Counted from the stretch's first letter, positions 53,617-62,988 are shown. The stretch is DNA of 64,000 nt from UKL13-2 sp043744255 (GCA_043744255.1 JAYTVA010000058.1:17155-81154), one strand, 5' to 3'. Made by a program: numbers and translations. The notes: a model not told the origin generated them from the sequence alone.

Positions 53617-56517
53617 ATGAAACGAATCAATTCCCTCATTGCTGCCAGCGTGGTTACTGCGTTGGTGACCTCGTGTACCACGGTGGCACCGGTTGCGGTG
53701 GTGACACCGAAGGCGCCGGTGTCTGGAGCCTCTGCTACACCTTCGGCTGCATCAGCGATTGCCGCCGCGGCCGTCTCGGCGGCCACCGGCGGCGCATCGC
53801 CATTTACGCCGGGCGAGCCGCGCAAATACGATGACGTCATCAACAAAGACGCGAAAACTTCGCGCGGCATGATGCTGTATCACAAGGTCAAAGAGCGCCA
53901 CTATTTCGAGATTCCGGAAAAATTATTGGGTCGCGATTTGCTTTGGTCGGTGGAAATGTCCGAGGCCAGCGCCGGTAGTGGCTTTAACGGCTTGCCGCTC
54001 GGCTATCGGGTGGTGCGCTTTGAGCGGGTCGATAACCGTATTCTGATGCGCTCGGTGTCGTATCGCAATCGCGGACTGAATGATCTCAAGGCGGCCGCCG
54101 ACGCAGTCGATCTGGCGCCGATTGTGATGGCGTTCCCGGTCGAGGCCGAGGGCAGCGAGCGTTCGCTTGAGTTGCGCGTGGATGAAAAGCGCGCGTTGGA
54201 AAAAGAAAAATCGGATAAAGAAAAAATCGAAAAGGAGAAAATCGAAAAAGCCGAAGCCGAGAAAGACAAACTCGCCAAGGATGAGAAACCCGTAGCAGGC
54301 GCGCTGGTGATTGCGGCAGCGGAGAAACCCGATTTAGTTGGAACGCTAAAAAAAGACGCAATCGAACAGCGCGCGAAAGAAATAGTCGCTGCGAACATTG
54401 CCACCAAGACAGACGCCAAGGTAGAAGCAAAGACTTACGCCAAGCCCGATACGAAAATTGAAACAAAGTCGGAGCCAAAAGAAACCCGGCCCGCGAGCAA
54501 AGAAAAATGGCCGGTCATTGAAGTTTCGCGCCTGTTGCAAACCACCTCCGGCGATTTGATCGACGCACGCAATCTGGGGCCGTCCGGATTCGGCGGTGTT
54601 GATCCGACGCGCAGCCTAATTGCGCAGGTGAAGGTATTCGCTGGCAACATCGAAGCGCGTGCGCTGCTGACCTTCGCGACCTTTCCGACGCCGCAAATGG
54701 GTGCGCCCGGCCAGCCGGCGATGCCCACCGTGGCGCGCAACCCCAGCAAGAGTGCGGTGTTGCACTACAGCCTCGCGTTGTTGCCGGAACAGCCGATGCA
54801 AGGCCGCTTTGCCGATGACCGCGTCGGCTATTTCACCGAGCCGTTTCTGGAATTCGGTGGCGAGCGCACCGGCACGCGGGTGCGCGAATACATCACCCGT
54901 TTTCGTCTGGAGAAAAAAGATCCTGCTGCGCCTGTATCGGAAGTTGTGAAGCCGATTATTTTTTACATCGCATCCGAAGTACCAGAAAAATGGCGCAATC
55001 ACTTGATCGCCGGCATCGAGGACTGGAAACCGGTGTTTGAAGCGGCGGGGTTCAAAAACGCCATTCAGGCCAAGCTGGCACCGACGAAAAGCGAAGACCC
55101 TAATTGGGACGCCGAAGATGCTCGCCACTCCGTCATTCGTTGGGTGGCGCTACCGATCAACAACGCGATGGGCCCGCATTTGCACGACCCGCGCTCCGGT
55201 GAAATCATTTCTGCGCACGTAATTTTTTGGCACGAGTTATTGGCAGGTCTAGAGCGTGCCTACTTCGCGCAGGCCGGTGCCGCTGATACCCGCGTCGATA
55301 AACTGCCATTGAGCGATACCATCATTGCTGAGCTGGTGCGCAATGTCGCCACGCATGAGGTCGGCCACACGCTGGGCTTACGGCATAACCATCGCGCGGC
55401 CACCGCGTACGCGATCAAAGATTTGCGCGATCCCGTCTTCACCGCGCTGAACGGCACCACCGCATCGGTGATGTCGTACGGGCGCTACAACTCGGTGGCG
55501 CAACCGGGCGACGGGGTATTCAATTTTGTCCCCAAGATCGGGCCTTACGACAAGTTCGCCATCGAGTGGGGCTACAAATCACTCGGCAAAAAATCCGCTG
55601 AGGAAGAGCGCGCGGAACTCGATCAAATGGCGGCTCGCCAGCTCGATAATCCGTTGCTGCAATTCGGCGGTGAGGACTTCGCGGCGTTCCTCGACCCAGA
55701 AGTGCAAACCGAAAACATTGGCAAGGAACGGATCGAAGCCACCAAGCTATCGGTGGCCTCGCTGGAGCGCGCGGCGGGACGGCTAATCCCAGCAACCACG
55801 CGGCTTGGCGAGGATTATCAGCAATTAGAAAGCATGTATTTTCAGCTCATTAATCAGCGCTCGCGCTACCTCGGCTCGGTGGTGAAATTGATTGGCGGCG
55901 TACGCGAAACGCGCTATCTCGGCGGACGCGGTGGCGACACCTTCAGTCGCACCTCGCCCGAAGAACAACGTGCAGCGATTCGCTACCTGCTGGATGACGC
56001 GCTGGCCACGCCAACATGGTTGACCGACGCCAGCATCCTCAACCGCATCAGCGCAATCGACGTCGCCGGCCCAGTGGTCAATGCGCAAAAACGTATCCTC
56101 GAAGACATGCTGCAACCAGTGCGTTTTCGCGTGCTCGAAGATGCCGAGTCGCTGCGCCTGGGCACGGGGATGAACGCGATGGGCTATCTCACCACCATCC
56201 AAAAAAGTGTCTTTCGTGAAGCCGCACAGACGAGTCCGAAGGTCGATATTTATCGCCGCGAATTGCAACGCGAATACGTCGAACATCTCAAAGTTTTTTC
56301 CGGCGAAGTGCAACGCTTTCGTAGCTTTGGTATGTTCGTCTCATCGCAGCTCACTGAGCTGACCATGGATCTGCGCCCAGCCGCCATGCAAGGTATGAAA
56401 GACTTGAAACGTGATTTACTGGTCGCCGAGCGCCGCGCCACCGATTCGCCGACGCGCCTTCACTTCGCGCAACTCGCGCGCGAACTCGACAAGGTGCTGA
56501 AGATTCGCGGGAGTTAA
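53617..56517 (+). CDS. DUF5117/DUF5118 zinc metalloprotease, lipoprotein
   Basis: A 966-residue predicted envelope metalloprotease. The start chosen is the ATG at 53617, giving a signal ending in LVTSC; the ATG at 53572 is an alternative. An N-terminal DUF5118 segment (KYDDVINKDAKTSRGMMLYH) and DUF5117 domain (DLLWSVEMSEASAGSGFNG) are followed by the catalytic domain. The metzincin-like zinc site is HEVGHTLGLRHNH near residue 581, with SVMSYGRYN downstream as a possible Met-turn. Residues about 188-300 are a highly charged Lys/Glu/Ala insertion inside the DUF5117 part. The substrate is unknown. Confidence 0.88.
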   Translation: MKRINSLIAASVVTALVTSCTTVAPVAVVTPKAPVSGASATPSAASAIAAAAVSAATGGASPFTPGEPRKYDDVINKDAKTSRGMMLYHKVKERHYFEIPEKLLGRDLLWSVEMSEASAGSGFNGLPLGYRVVRFERVDNRILMRSVSYRNRGLNDLKAAADAVDLAPIVMAFPVEAEGSERSLELRVDEKRALEKEKSDKEKIEKEKIEKAEAEKDKLAKDEKPVAGALVIAAAEKPDLVGTLKKDAIEQRAKEIVAANIATKTDAKVEAKTYAKPDTKIETKSEPKETRPASKEKWPVIEVSRLLQTTSGDLIDARNLGPSGFGGVDPTRSLIAQVKVFAGNIEARALLTFATFPTPQMGAPGQPAMPTVARNPSKSAVLHYSLALLPEQPMQGRFADDRVGYFTEPFLEFGGERTGTRVREYITRFRLEKKDPAAPVSEVVKPIIFYIASEVPEKWRNHLIAGIEDWKPVFEAAGFKNAIQAKLAPTKSEDPNWDAEDARHSVIRWVALPINNAMGPHLHDPRSGEIISAHVIFWHELLAGLERAYFAQAGAADTRVDKLPLSDTIIAELVRNVATHEVGHTLGLRHNHRAATAYAIKDLRDPVFTALNGTTASVMSYGRYNSVAQPGDGVFNFVPKIGPYDKFAIEWGYKSLGKKSAEEERAELDQMAARQLDNPLLQFGGEDFAAFLDPEVQTENIGKERIEATKLSVASLERAAGRLIPATTRLGEDYQQLESMYFQLINQRSRYLGSVVKLIGGVRETRYLGGRGGDTFSRTSPEEQRAAIRYLLDDALATPTWLTDASILNRISAIDVAGPVVNAQKRILEDMLQPVRFRVLEDAESLRLGTGMNAMGYLTTIQKSVFREAAQTSPKVDIYRRELQREYVEHLKVFSGEVQRFRSFGMFVSSQLTELTMDLRPAAMQGMKDLKRDLLVAERRATDSPTRLHFAQLARELDKVLKIRGS

Positions 56518-57579
56518 TTGAGCTGCATCGTGAACGTGCATCGCGGCGTTCTCTATGCGCTGGGTGCCGCTGCATTATTTGGTGCCAGTACACCGCTCGC
56601 GCGCTACTTGGTTGCAGACGTACACCCGGTGTGGCTCGCGGGGCTGTTGTACGCAGGTTCGGGTGTTGGCCTCTGTTGCTTGATGGTCTTGCGCCGCGTG
56701 CTGAGCGCCGAGCCCGCGCTGCCAGTGCGCATTGCCAGGCACGATGCGGCGTGGCTCGCGGCGGCAGTGCTGTGCGGGGGCATCATCGCCCCACTTCTGC
56801 TCACCTACGGCATTGCTTCGACGACCGGCTCGACGGCTTCGTTGTTGTTGAATTTGGAAAGCGTATTGACGGCCGTGATTGCGTGGACGGTGTTCCGCGA
56901 AAACCGCGACGCGCGCATCGTTGCAGGGATGGTGTGCATCGTGGTGGCAAGCGTGATGTTGACGTGGTCGGGTGGCGCGCAAATTTCCAGTGGTGTAATC
57001 CTGATTGCACTGGCATGTTTGGTCTGGGCCATCGACAATAATCTGACGCGCAAGGTCGCGGCCAACGACGCGCTATTGATCGCGGCCATCAAGGGGTTGG
57101 TGGCGGGCGGCGTGAATCTGACGTTGGCTTGGTCACTCGGATTTGTGACTCCCACTGTTGCCAATGGACTCGCCGCCGCTTCAGTAGGCTTCGTCGGGTA
57201 TGGGTTGAGCCTCGTGTTATTTGTGCTGGCGCTGCGCAGTTTGGGAACGGCGAGAACTGGTGCCTACTTTTCAACGGCGACCATTGTTGGTGTGGTGGTA
57301 TCGATGACGCTGTTGCATGAAACGCCGGGTGTATTGTTTTGGCTCAGCGCGGCGTTGATGGCCTGTGGCGTGTTTTTGCACCTCACGGAGCGGCACGTAC
57401 ATGCGCACGAACACGAACCCGTGCTGCATGCGCATGCGCACTCGCACGACTTGCATCACCAGCATGCGCACGACGTCGCATGGGATGGCGCGGAGCCGCA
57501 TGCGCATTTGCATCAGCATATGCGGCTGGTGCACGCGCACCCGCACTATCCGGATATGGAGCATCGGCATCTACATTGA
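56518..57579 (+). CDS. EamA/DMT-family permease with histidine-rich C-terminal tail
   Basis: A ten-segment inner-membrane transporter with two EamA repeats (ALGAAALFGASTPLARYL; LIALACLVWAIDNNLTRKVA). The TTG at 56518, one base after the protease stop, has GGGAG upstream; the GTG at 56530 is also possible. After the last membrane segment (near residue 290) the protein ends in about 60 residues with some 22 histidines (VHAHEHEP, HAHAHSHDLHHQHAHD, HAHLHQH, HPHYPDMEHRHLH). Such a tail is typical of metal-binding proteins, not of DMT exporters of amino acids or metabolites. The substrate is unknown, and a metal link is inference. Confidence 0.87.
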   Translation: MSCIVNVHRGVLYALGAAALFGASTPLARYLVADVHPVWLAGLLYAGSGVGLCCLMVLRRVLSAEPALPVRIARHDAAWLAAAVLCGGIIAPLLLTYGIASTTGSTASLLLNLESVLTAVIAWTVFRENRDARIVAGMVCIVVASVMLTWSGGAQISSGVILIALACLVWAIDNNLTRKVAANDALLIAAIKGLVAGGVNLTLAWSLGFVTPTVANGLAAASVGFVGYGLSLVLFVLALRSLGTARTGAYFSTATIVGVVVSMTLLHETPGVLFWLSAALMACGVFLHLTERHVHAHEHEPVLHAHAHSHDLHHQHAHDVAWDGAEPHAHLHQHMRLVHAHPHYPDMEHRHLH

Positions 57580-57604
57580 GGTGGGGTAGCGCCAAAAATG
57601 AAAA

Positions 57605-57678
57605 GCCTCGAACTCTCGTGGGCTGGCGTGGGACGCCAGCCCGTTCGTGAGGCATAAAACAGTCCACTGGACTGTTTT
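57605..57678 (+). terminator. Two hairpins after the EamA gene
   Basis: A long hairpin has GCCTC...GAGGC outer arms (57605-57653) and an inner stem GGCTGGCGT/ACGCCAGCC. It is followed by the perfect palindrome AAAACAGTCCA/TGGACTGTTTT (57656-57678), whose 3' arm gives a short T run. This is a probable terminator for the upstream gene. Confidence 0.6.
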
Positions 57679-57698
57679 AAGTCCACACTCACCCTATC

Positions 57699-57717
57699 GG
57701 TCGAGAGTGCGATCCTC
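57699..57717 (+). other. Inverted remnant of a tRNA-Ala T arm
   Basis: The plus strand reads GGTCGAGAGTGCGATCCTC. It matches the variable-loop/T-arm part of the tRNA-Ala at 57772-57847, which is on the minus strand, in all but one base. No acceptor or anticodon arm accompanies it, so it is a fragment. Confidence 0.6.
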
Positions 57718-57726
57718 ACGGGGCAC

Positions 57727-57771
57727 TAAAAATAAACGAGGCCACGATAGAGCTGTGGCCTCGTTCATTTT
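57727..57771 (-). terminator. Terminator of the tRNA-Ala gene
   Basis: An 11-bp perfect stem AACGAGGCCAC/GTGGCCTCGTT with a nine-base loop, flanked by A and T runs. It directly follows the CCA end of the tRNA on the minus strand. Confidence 0.9.
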
Positions 57772-57847
<76 letters not shown>

Positions 57848-57982
57848 ATGAAGCAAATTCTAGTGCGGTCTTGCACAGCGCGCAACCCTAAGGAAACACT
57901 TCTTCATTGCCTAGATGGGAAGCTTCGTCGCGTCATTCCATTTCCGGATCGATGCTGCCCGAATCAACTTCATCGCAAACGT

Positions 57983-58096
57983 TTCCCTTTGGGAGAAGGG
58001 CTTTCGCAGCCGTTGGTCACTGCCGAAACATTCACTACCGTCTCATGCGGAGCACCAAAGGCTCCTTCTCCCGAGGGAGAAGGCGGGGGATGAGGG
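57983..58096. repeat. Pair of CTCTCCC/GGGAGAGG-type hairpin repeats
   Basis: Two related hairpins, TTCCCTTTGGGAGAAGGG (57983-58000) and CTCCTTCTCCCGAGGGAGAA (58062-58081) followed by GGCGGGGGATGAGGG. They are about 60 bp apart. They resemble the element inside polA at 1818-1860. Confidence 0.65.
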
Positions 58097-58227
58097 TTTT
58101 CAGCGTGAGACTTCCGCAGTCCAAGAAAGAATCTACGATTAGTGACAAGTGTTCCGCCACTATTGATCTGGAAATGGAATTAGCTGAAATCGCCGGCTCA
58201 ACCGCGAAGTCAGAGGAGTCGAACTTG

Positions 58228-58524
58228 TTAGATGGCATCGGACAATGCGCCGAGCACTGCGATCTCGGTCGGTTGCAGAGAGAACCATGGACCGTCATCG
58301 CCCAACCACACATAGCCATAGGCGTCAATTTCAAAAATTCTCATCTTCTTGCCTTCGCATGCCTCCAGCTTAGCCACCTCATCGAGCGGTAGATCATGGG
58401 TGTGCCATCGAGGGATGGTGAGCATGGTCGCAAGTTCACCTGCATGAATGGCACGGCCATCGGCATCCACGGGTGCCAATAGGTAGCCAAGCGGCATTTG
58501 CTTGGGTGGTGGAAAGAATGACAT
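58228..58524 (-). CDS. Small hypothetical protein, possibly frameshifted
   Basis: A 98-residue ORF with a plausible protein-like composition (MPLGYLLAPVDADGRAIHAG, EIDAYGYVWLGDDGPWFSLQ). No family recognised. A second short frame begins upstream at the ATG near 58561, after a good GGAGG ribosome-binding site, with MHYFINDLGIELD and overlaps this one. The two frames could be one gene split by a frameshift near 58525, or two coupled starts. The downstream 3' area adjoins repeats, so the locus may be decaying. Confidence 0.5.
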   Translation of the reverse strand: MSFFPPPKQMPLGYLLAPVDADGRAIHAGELATMLTIPRWHTHDLPLDEVAKLEACEGKKMRIFEIDAYGYVWLGDDGPWFSLQPTEIAVLGALSDAI

Positions 58525-58591
58525 CTAATTCGATTCCCAGATCATTGATGAAGTAGTGCATGTAGCCTCCGCGGTACGCATTGCGTCGTTT

Positions 58592-58668
58592 GTAGGATGG
58601 GTGGGGCAAAGCGATACCCATCAAACTCCCATGAAATGACGGGTATCGCTTTGCTCCACCCATCCTAC
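58592..58668. repeat. 77-bp inverted-repeat element with 28-bp arms
   Basis: Left arm 58592-58619 begins GTAGGATGGGTGGGGCAAAG and right arm 58641-58668 ends CTCCACCCATCCTAC. The arms match in 27 of 28 bases and flank a 21-bp centre. The layout is that of REP-pair or miniature mobile elements common in proteobacteria. Confidence 0.85.
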
Positions 58669-58729
58669 TTGCTACACCTCACCGCTAAAACGCTTCGGCC
58701 AAGTCGCCGCACGCGTGAATTAGAACCGC

Positions 58730-58765
58730 AAAAAAAAACGCCGCAAGCCAAAGCTCGCGGCGCTC
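58730..58765 (-). terminator. Terminator of the TonB-dependent receptor gene
   Basis: On the minus strand the stem CGCCGCGAGC/GCTTGCGGCG (one mismatch) with loop TTTG is followed by a run of nine Ts. It lies 16 bp past the stop. Confidence 0.88.
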
Positions 58766-58780
58766 TTGAACAACGCCAAC

Positions 58781-61195
58781 TCAGAACGTCTTACGCAACG
58801 TCACGCCAACGGTGCGCGGTTGGTTGGTGGCGAATCCGAGCCGTGCGCGGCCGCCACGTTCCCGGTCGAACGACAACAGCGCTTTCTCATCGGTCAGGTT
58901 GTTGATGTACAAGACAGTCGACAATCCACGTTCGAAGTCCACGCCCGCGCTCAGGTTCACTTGGTTGTATTTCGGCAGTTCGAGGTTGAGCGTGGTTGAC
59001 GCCGTTGCCGGGGCACCTAGGAACGCCAGCCCATGCGTGAACGTGCGTGGATTTTTTTCTTGATCCGACGGTTGCGTGAAGCGGCTACCCACGTGCTGCG
59101 CCGAGGCCGTGACATAGGCATCGCGCCCAGCTAGGCCGAAGTTGTAGGTGACGCTGGCGGTGAACTGCACCTTCGGTACCGACGGCAGGCGGTTGCCTTC
59201 GCGAATGCCACCGAGCACGGCGCCGGTACCATCCTTGACGGTCGAGTCAAACACTGAATTTACCAGCGAGCCAGCAAGACCTAGTTCAAGCCCCGCGACC
59301 GGCCGCGCCGTCATCTCAAGCTCGATCCCGCTTGAGTGTGCCTTAGGGACATTGAACACCACGCGCGACGAGCAAGATCCCGCGTCGAGCGTGACTTGCA
59401 GATCTTTCATCTGCGTATGGAACGCGGCCGCGTTGAAGCTCAGCCCCTGCTGCTGCATCTTCACGCCGACCTCGTAGTTCCACAGCGATTCATCGCTGAA
59501 GCGCTGATAGCCACCAAAGATAGCGCGGTCTTGCGCCGTACACAGTGGCACGTTCAGCGGATCATTGACGCCGCCCAAGCGGAAACCTTTCGACGCCTGC
59601 GCGTTGAAGGTCAGGCTATCCGATGCCTTGTACGCAACCAGCACGCGTGGGTTGTAGCCGTCCGATTTCGTTTTGTCGAAATTGTTGTTGCCATCCGAGA
59701 ACAAACCGCCCGACCTAAACGAGCGCTCTTCTTTGTAATCGTAGTAGCGCGCGCCAGCGGTGGCTGTCAGTTCCTTGCTCAATTCATAGCTGAGTTCGCC
59801 GAACAGCGCGGTCTGTTTCAAATTGTAAGGAAGGTCCGCGTTGTAGGGCGAATTTAGCGGGAAGCCATTGGCCACCGCCGTCGTCGTGCCCGCGCCGAAA
59901 CGCGCGTTGGTAAACGCATCGTAGCCGGGGGTCGGCAGGCGCTGTGCGTACTTGCGGTCGGTATCGGAGTAGTACGCACCGACCAGCCATTGCAGCGGAC
60001 CCTTGCCCTTCGAACTCAAGCGAAATTCCTGCGTGAAACCTTTGAGGTCGGTGGTGTCGTTAAGGCGTGAAGGTAACAGCACGCCGGCTGTTGGAAAGCC
60101 GAGGTCAACCGACACCGAACCGGTCAACGCGCTAGCATCGCGGCTCACCAAAATGCTGCGATCCGTATAGGTGCTCACGGAGGTCAGGTCAAAACCATCG
60201 AAGCCGACTTTGACGGTCGTATCCGCGATGGTTGTTTTATCTTCAAACTTCTCGCGCAGCAGCAAGTATTGCTGACGATCTTGAAGCGTGACTGCCGGTA
60301 CCGTGGTGGTGAATCGGTTGGCATACAGGTTGAATGCTTCTTGGCGGTTGAAGCCGTCAGCCGTCACTTTCTGCGAGAGCAGACGCGGCGTAATCGTCAC
60401 GTCGCGCGTCGGCTGGAGCGTGAAGCTCAACCGGCCACCGGTACGCTCGCCGCTATTCACATCCTTGCCGCCGCCGGGGCCGAGTGCGTCGATCCAGCCG
60501 CCAAATTTCGTGTAATAACCGACCACGCGCATCGCTGCGGTATCGCCCATCGGCACGTTCAACGCCGCCTTCACGCCGCCGCCAGTACCGCCGTCGGAAA
60601 TCTTGTTCAGGGTGGTTTCAATGGTGCCTTCGCTCACCTTCAGCTTCGCCTCGTTGGTGATATAGCGAATCGTGCCGCCAATATTGCCAGAGCCGTACAG
60701 CGTGCCTTGGGGCCCGCGCAACGTCTCCACGCGCTTCAAGTCAAACAAATCGAGGTCGGGTGTGAACAACGACAGCGAAATCGCCGTCTCGTCGAGATAC
60801 ACGCCCACTTGTTCCTTCACGCCGGGCTGGTCACGAACAATCTGCCCAGACGACACGCCGCGAATCGACACTTGGCTTTGTCCGGGGCCAAGATTTTGAA
60901 TGGCGAGGCCAGCGACATTGCGCGACAAATCTTCAAGCGTCACCGCGCCGGATCGCCGGATGTCCTCTTCAGTCTGCGCGTTGATCGAGAACGGCACATC
61001 CTGCACGGTCGTCTCGCGCTTCGTCGCCGTCACGATCACGCGATCAACCACTTGCGTGCCCGCCTTGGCCGGCTGCTCGGTGGCTGGCTTAGCGGGCGGC
61101 GGTACTTGCTGGGCGCTGGCAATAGTCGCCGCGCCGATTGCCAAACTAGATGGAAAAGCCAGCAGCAGGGCCTTTGTGAGTGGACGCATTTTCAT
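58781..61195 (-). CDS. TonB-dependent outer-membrane receptor
   Basis: An 804-residue receptor from the ATG at 61195, which lies 11 bases after AGGAG. The signal peptide ends near ASAQQ. A TonB-box-like region (DRVIVTATKRE) is followed by the plug domain (VQDVPFSINAQTEEDIRRSG, VSIRGVSSGQ, KRVETLRGPQGTLYGSGNIG, GTIRYITNE). The C-terminal barrel ends in VGVTLRKTF with a terminal Phe, as expected for BAM recognition. The substrate cannot be told; the plug resembles the Caulobacter/Sphingomonas type of receptor used for diverse nutrients. Single gene, own terminator. Confidence 0.92.
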   Translation of the reverse strand: MKMRPLTKALLLAFPSSLAIGAATIASAQQVPPPAKPATEQPAKAGTQVVDRVIVTATKRETTVQDVPFSINAQTEEDIRRSGAVTLEDLSRNVAGLAIQNLGPGQSQVSIRGVSSGQIVRDQPGVKEQVGVYLDETAISLSLFTPDLDLFDLKRVETLRGPQGTLYGSGNIGGTIRYITNEAKLKVSEGTIETTLNKISDGGTGGGVKAALNVPMGDTAAMRVVGYYTKFGGWIDALGPGGGKDVNSGERTGGRLSFTLQPTRDVTITPRLLSQKVTADGFNRQEAFNLYANRFTTTVPAVTLQDRQQYLLLREKFEDKTTIADTTVKVGFDGFDLTSVSTYTDRSILVSRDASALTGSVSVDLGFPTAGVLLPSRLNDTTDLKGFTQEFRLSSKGKGPLQWLVGAYYSDTDRKYAQRLPTPGYDAFTNARFGAGTTTAVANGFPLNSPYNADLPYNLKQTALFGELSYELSKELTATAGARYYDYKEERSFRSGGLFSDGNNNFDKTKSDGYNPRVLVAYKASDSLTFNAQASKGFRLGGVNDPLNVPLCTAQDRAIFGGYQRFSDESLWNYEVGVKMQQQGLSFNAAAFHTQMKDLQVTLDAGSCSSRVVFNVPKAHSSGIELEMTARPVAGLELGLAGSLVNSVFDSTVKDGTGAVLGGIREGNRLPSVPKVQFTASVTYNFGLAGRDAYVTASAQHVGSRFTQPSDQEKNPRTFTHGLAFLGAPATASTTLNLELPKYNQVNLSAGVDFERGLSTVLYINNLTDEKALLSFDRERGGRARLGFATNQPRTVGVTLRKTF

Positions 61196-61477
61196 GATGA
61201 ATTCATCTCCTGAACGTTTTTGGAAACTTCGATACATACGGGCGTGATCGTACTACAGTTGTTGAGGCAAAAGGTTCGGGCGCGAGGCGCAAACGGGTCG
61301 GCGTCGATATTTTTGAAGAAAGCAGACCGCTAATGGTGACGCACGATGTTTAAGTTGGGGTCGCCCGCGCAGGCGTGGCGCTTGGCTCGCGAGGCGGATG
61401 ATGAAGCGTAGCGCCGCACGGGCGAAGTGGCATTCCAGCGCGGATCGGATCGCGCGACGGATTGGGCATCACCGCAA

Positions 61478-62125
61478 TCACTGTCGAGTAACAACCACAT
61501 GCGTGGCAAGTGGCGTGGTCTCGCATCGGGTGCAAGCGTAGCCCAAAGCAGGAAGGTTTACGCCTTCAAACAGCCGTTCACCCGCGCCAAGTAAGACTGG
61601 CGAAATAGCGACGTGCATCTCGTCGATCAGGCGTTGGCGAAGATACTGTTGGATCACGTTTACGCCGCCACCAACACGAACATCCTTGTCCGCAGCCGCT
61701 TCGCGAGCAAGCGCCAAGGCGGCGGCAATGCCTTCTGTCACGAAGTGGAAAGTCGTTCCGCCCTCCATCACCAGCGGTGCGCGTGCGTGGTGGGTCAGCA
61801 CAAACACGGGGACGTGATAGACCGGATTCTCGCCCCACCACCCGCGCCAGCTCTCATCGGGCCACGGTCCGCGAGCTGGCCCGAACATGTTCCTGCCGAG
61901 AATCCAAGCGCCGATGTTTTGAAAGCCGCGCGCGGCAAAGTCATCATCAGCGCCCGTTGCTCCGCCATCGCTACCGAACACGTTCTTCTGGAACGTGCGC
62001 GTGGACATGGCCCAGCCATGAAGCGAGGTGCCGCCCACGCCGAGCGGGTTGTTGATGTCCTGGTCTGTCCCAGCGCCGAATCCGTCGAGTGAGATGGTGA
62101 AACTTTCTACACGAAGCTTGGACAT
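61478..62125 (-). CDS. RibD-C / dihydrofolate-reductase-family protein
   Basis: A 215-residue protein with the RibD C-terminal (DHFR-like) fold: N-terminal VESFTISLDGFGAG, then GFQNIGAWILGRNMFGPARG, HVPVFVLTHHARAPLVMEGG, KDVRVGGGVNVIQQYLRQRL and VAISPVLLGAGERLF. These are the NADPH- and substrate-contact regions of the family. The reaction is unknown; relatives act on pyrimidines, folates or unknown small molecules. It lies in the accessory right end of the window, reading toward the receptor gene. Confidence 0.87.
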   Translation of the reverse strand: MSKLRVESFTISLDGFGAGTDQDINNPLGVGGTSLHGWAMSTRTFQKNVFGSDGGATGADDDFAARGFQNIGAWILGRNMFGPARGPWPDESWRGWWGENPVYHVPVFVLTHHARAPLVMEGGTTFHFVTEGIAAALALAREAAADKDVRVGGGVNVIQQYLRQRLIDEMHVAISPVLLGAGERLFEGVNLPALGYACTRCETTPLATHVVVTRQ

Positions 62126-62396
62126 GAGGTTTCTCGCGGCGGTGAGGGATGACGATGGATAACGGTGAGGGCTACCGTTGGAGTGAAGGCGCGACCGACG
62201 CGGCGAGTAAATAGTCAGACACCATTATGTTCTCCGCGTGGCCAACTACTTCGTGCTTCGCAGAGCCGCCAAAGTCCACAGGGCAAACGCGAGGTCAGTT
62301 CCGCCAAAGAGGAGCAGTTGCTGAGGGGCGTTCAGCAAGTAAACAAACGCGGCAAAGAAGACAATCACACTGAGGCGAAGCGGGACGGTTAGAACG

Positions 62397-62804
62397 ATGA
62401 AGCCCGTCCACTACCTCTACCGGGGCGTCATCCGTGAGAAAGATATTCTCGCCTGTGAAGATGGCCAGGTGCGCTTTCGTTATCGACACGCGAAGTCGGG
62501 AAAGATGGAGAGTCGGACGGTTCCCGGCGCGCAGTTCCTGTGGCTGGTACTACAGCATGTGCTGCCAAAGGGGTTCCGGCGCGCCCGCAACTTCGGCTTT
62601 CTGCACCCGAACTGTAAGCGCCTCATCGCGTTGTTGCACGTGCTGCTGAAATTCGTTCCCAGTCGGGCGACCGGTTGGCTCAAGGAGCGACCACCAATTC
62701 TGTGCACGTGCTGCGGGGCGGCGATGATGATCGTGAAAACGCGGATTCGATCTGCACCCGCCGCGGTTATGCCAGCGCACATTGTCGTCGCGGGAGTTCC
62801 GTGA
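62397..62804 (+). pseudogene. IS91-family transposase, C-terminal fragment
   Basis: The 135-residue frame matches the C-terminal part of IS91-like Y2/HUH transposases: YLYRGVIREKDIL, DGQVRFRYRHAKSGK, QHVLPKGFRRARNFGFLHP and NCKRLIALLHVLLKF. The N-terminal part with the HUH and tyrosine motifs is missing, so it cannot be active. The break is just before YLYRGVI. No element ends are recognised. Confidence 0.85.
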
Positions 62805-62842
62805 CGGTGTGACGGCAGCACATCACGGCAGGTGCCGGGACG

Positions 62843-62988
62843 TCAGTGCCCACAAGCTGAGAGATAGGTGCGTCCCATATTGGCGCGCAATACGTCAATG
62901 AACGGCTGAATCAGCAATTCCCCGCGAGCACGGCCCCGTCACCCGCCCGTTCCCGCGTCCATGCGTCCAGTGCGCCTTCGATCCGGAG
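62843..62988 (-). pseudogene. Unrecognised ORF remnant beside the attC site
   Basis: Reverse-strand translation gives protein-like stretches in two frames: LRIEGALDAWTRERAGDG, then ARGELLIQPFIDVLRANMGR ending TYLSACGH before a stop. This suggests a frameshifted gene tail. I do not recognise the family. It would lie in the next cassette position after attC 63049-63103. Confidence 0.3.

Noticed and set aside
60269..61213. 314-residue forward ORF within the TonB receptor gene
   Set aside because: Runs opposite a receptor with intact plug motifs; Arg/His-rich shadow composition.
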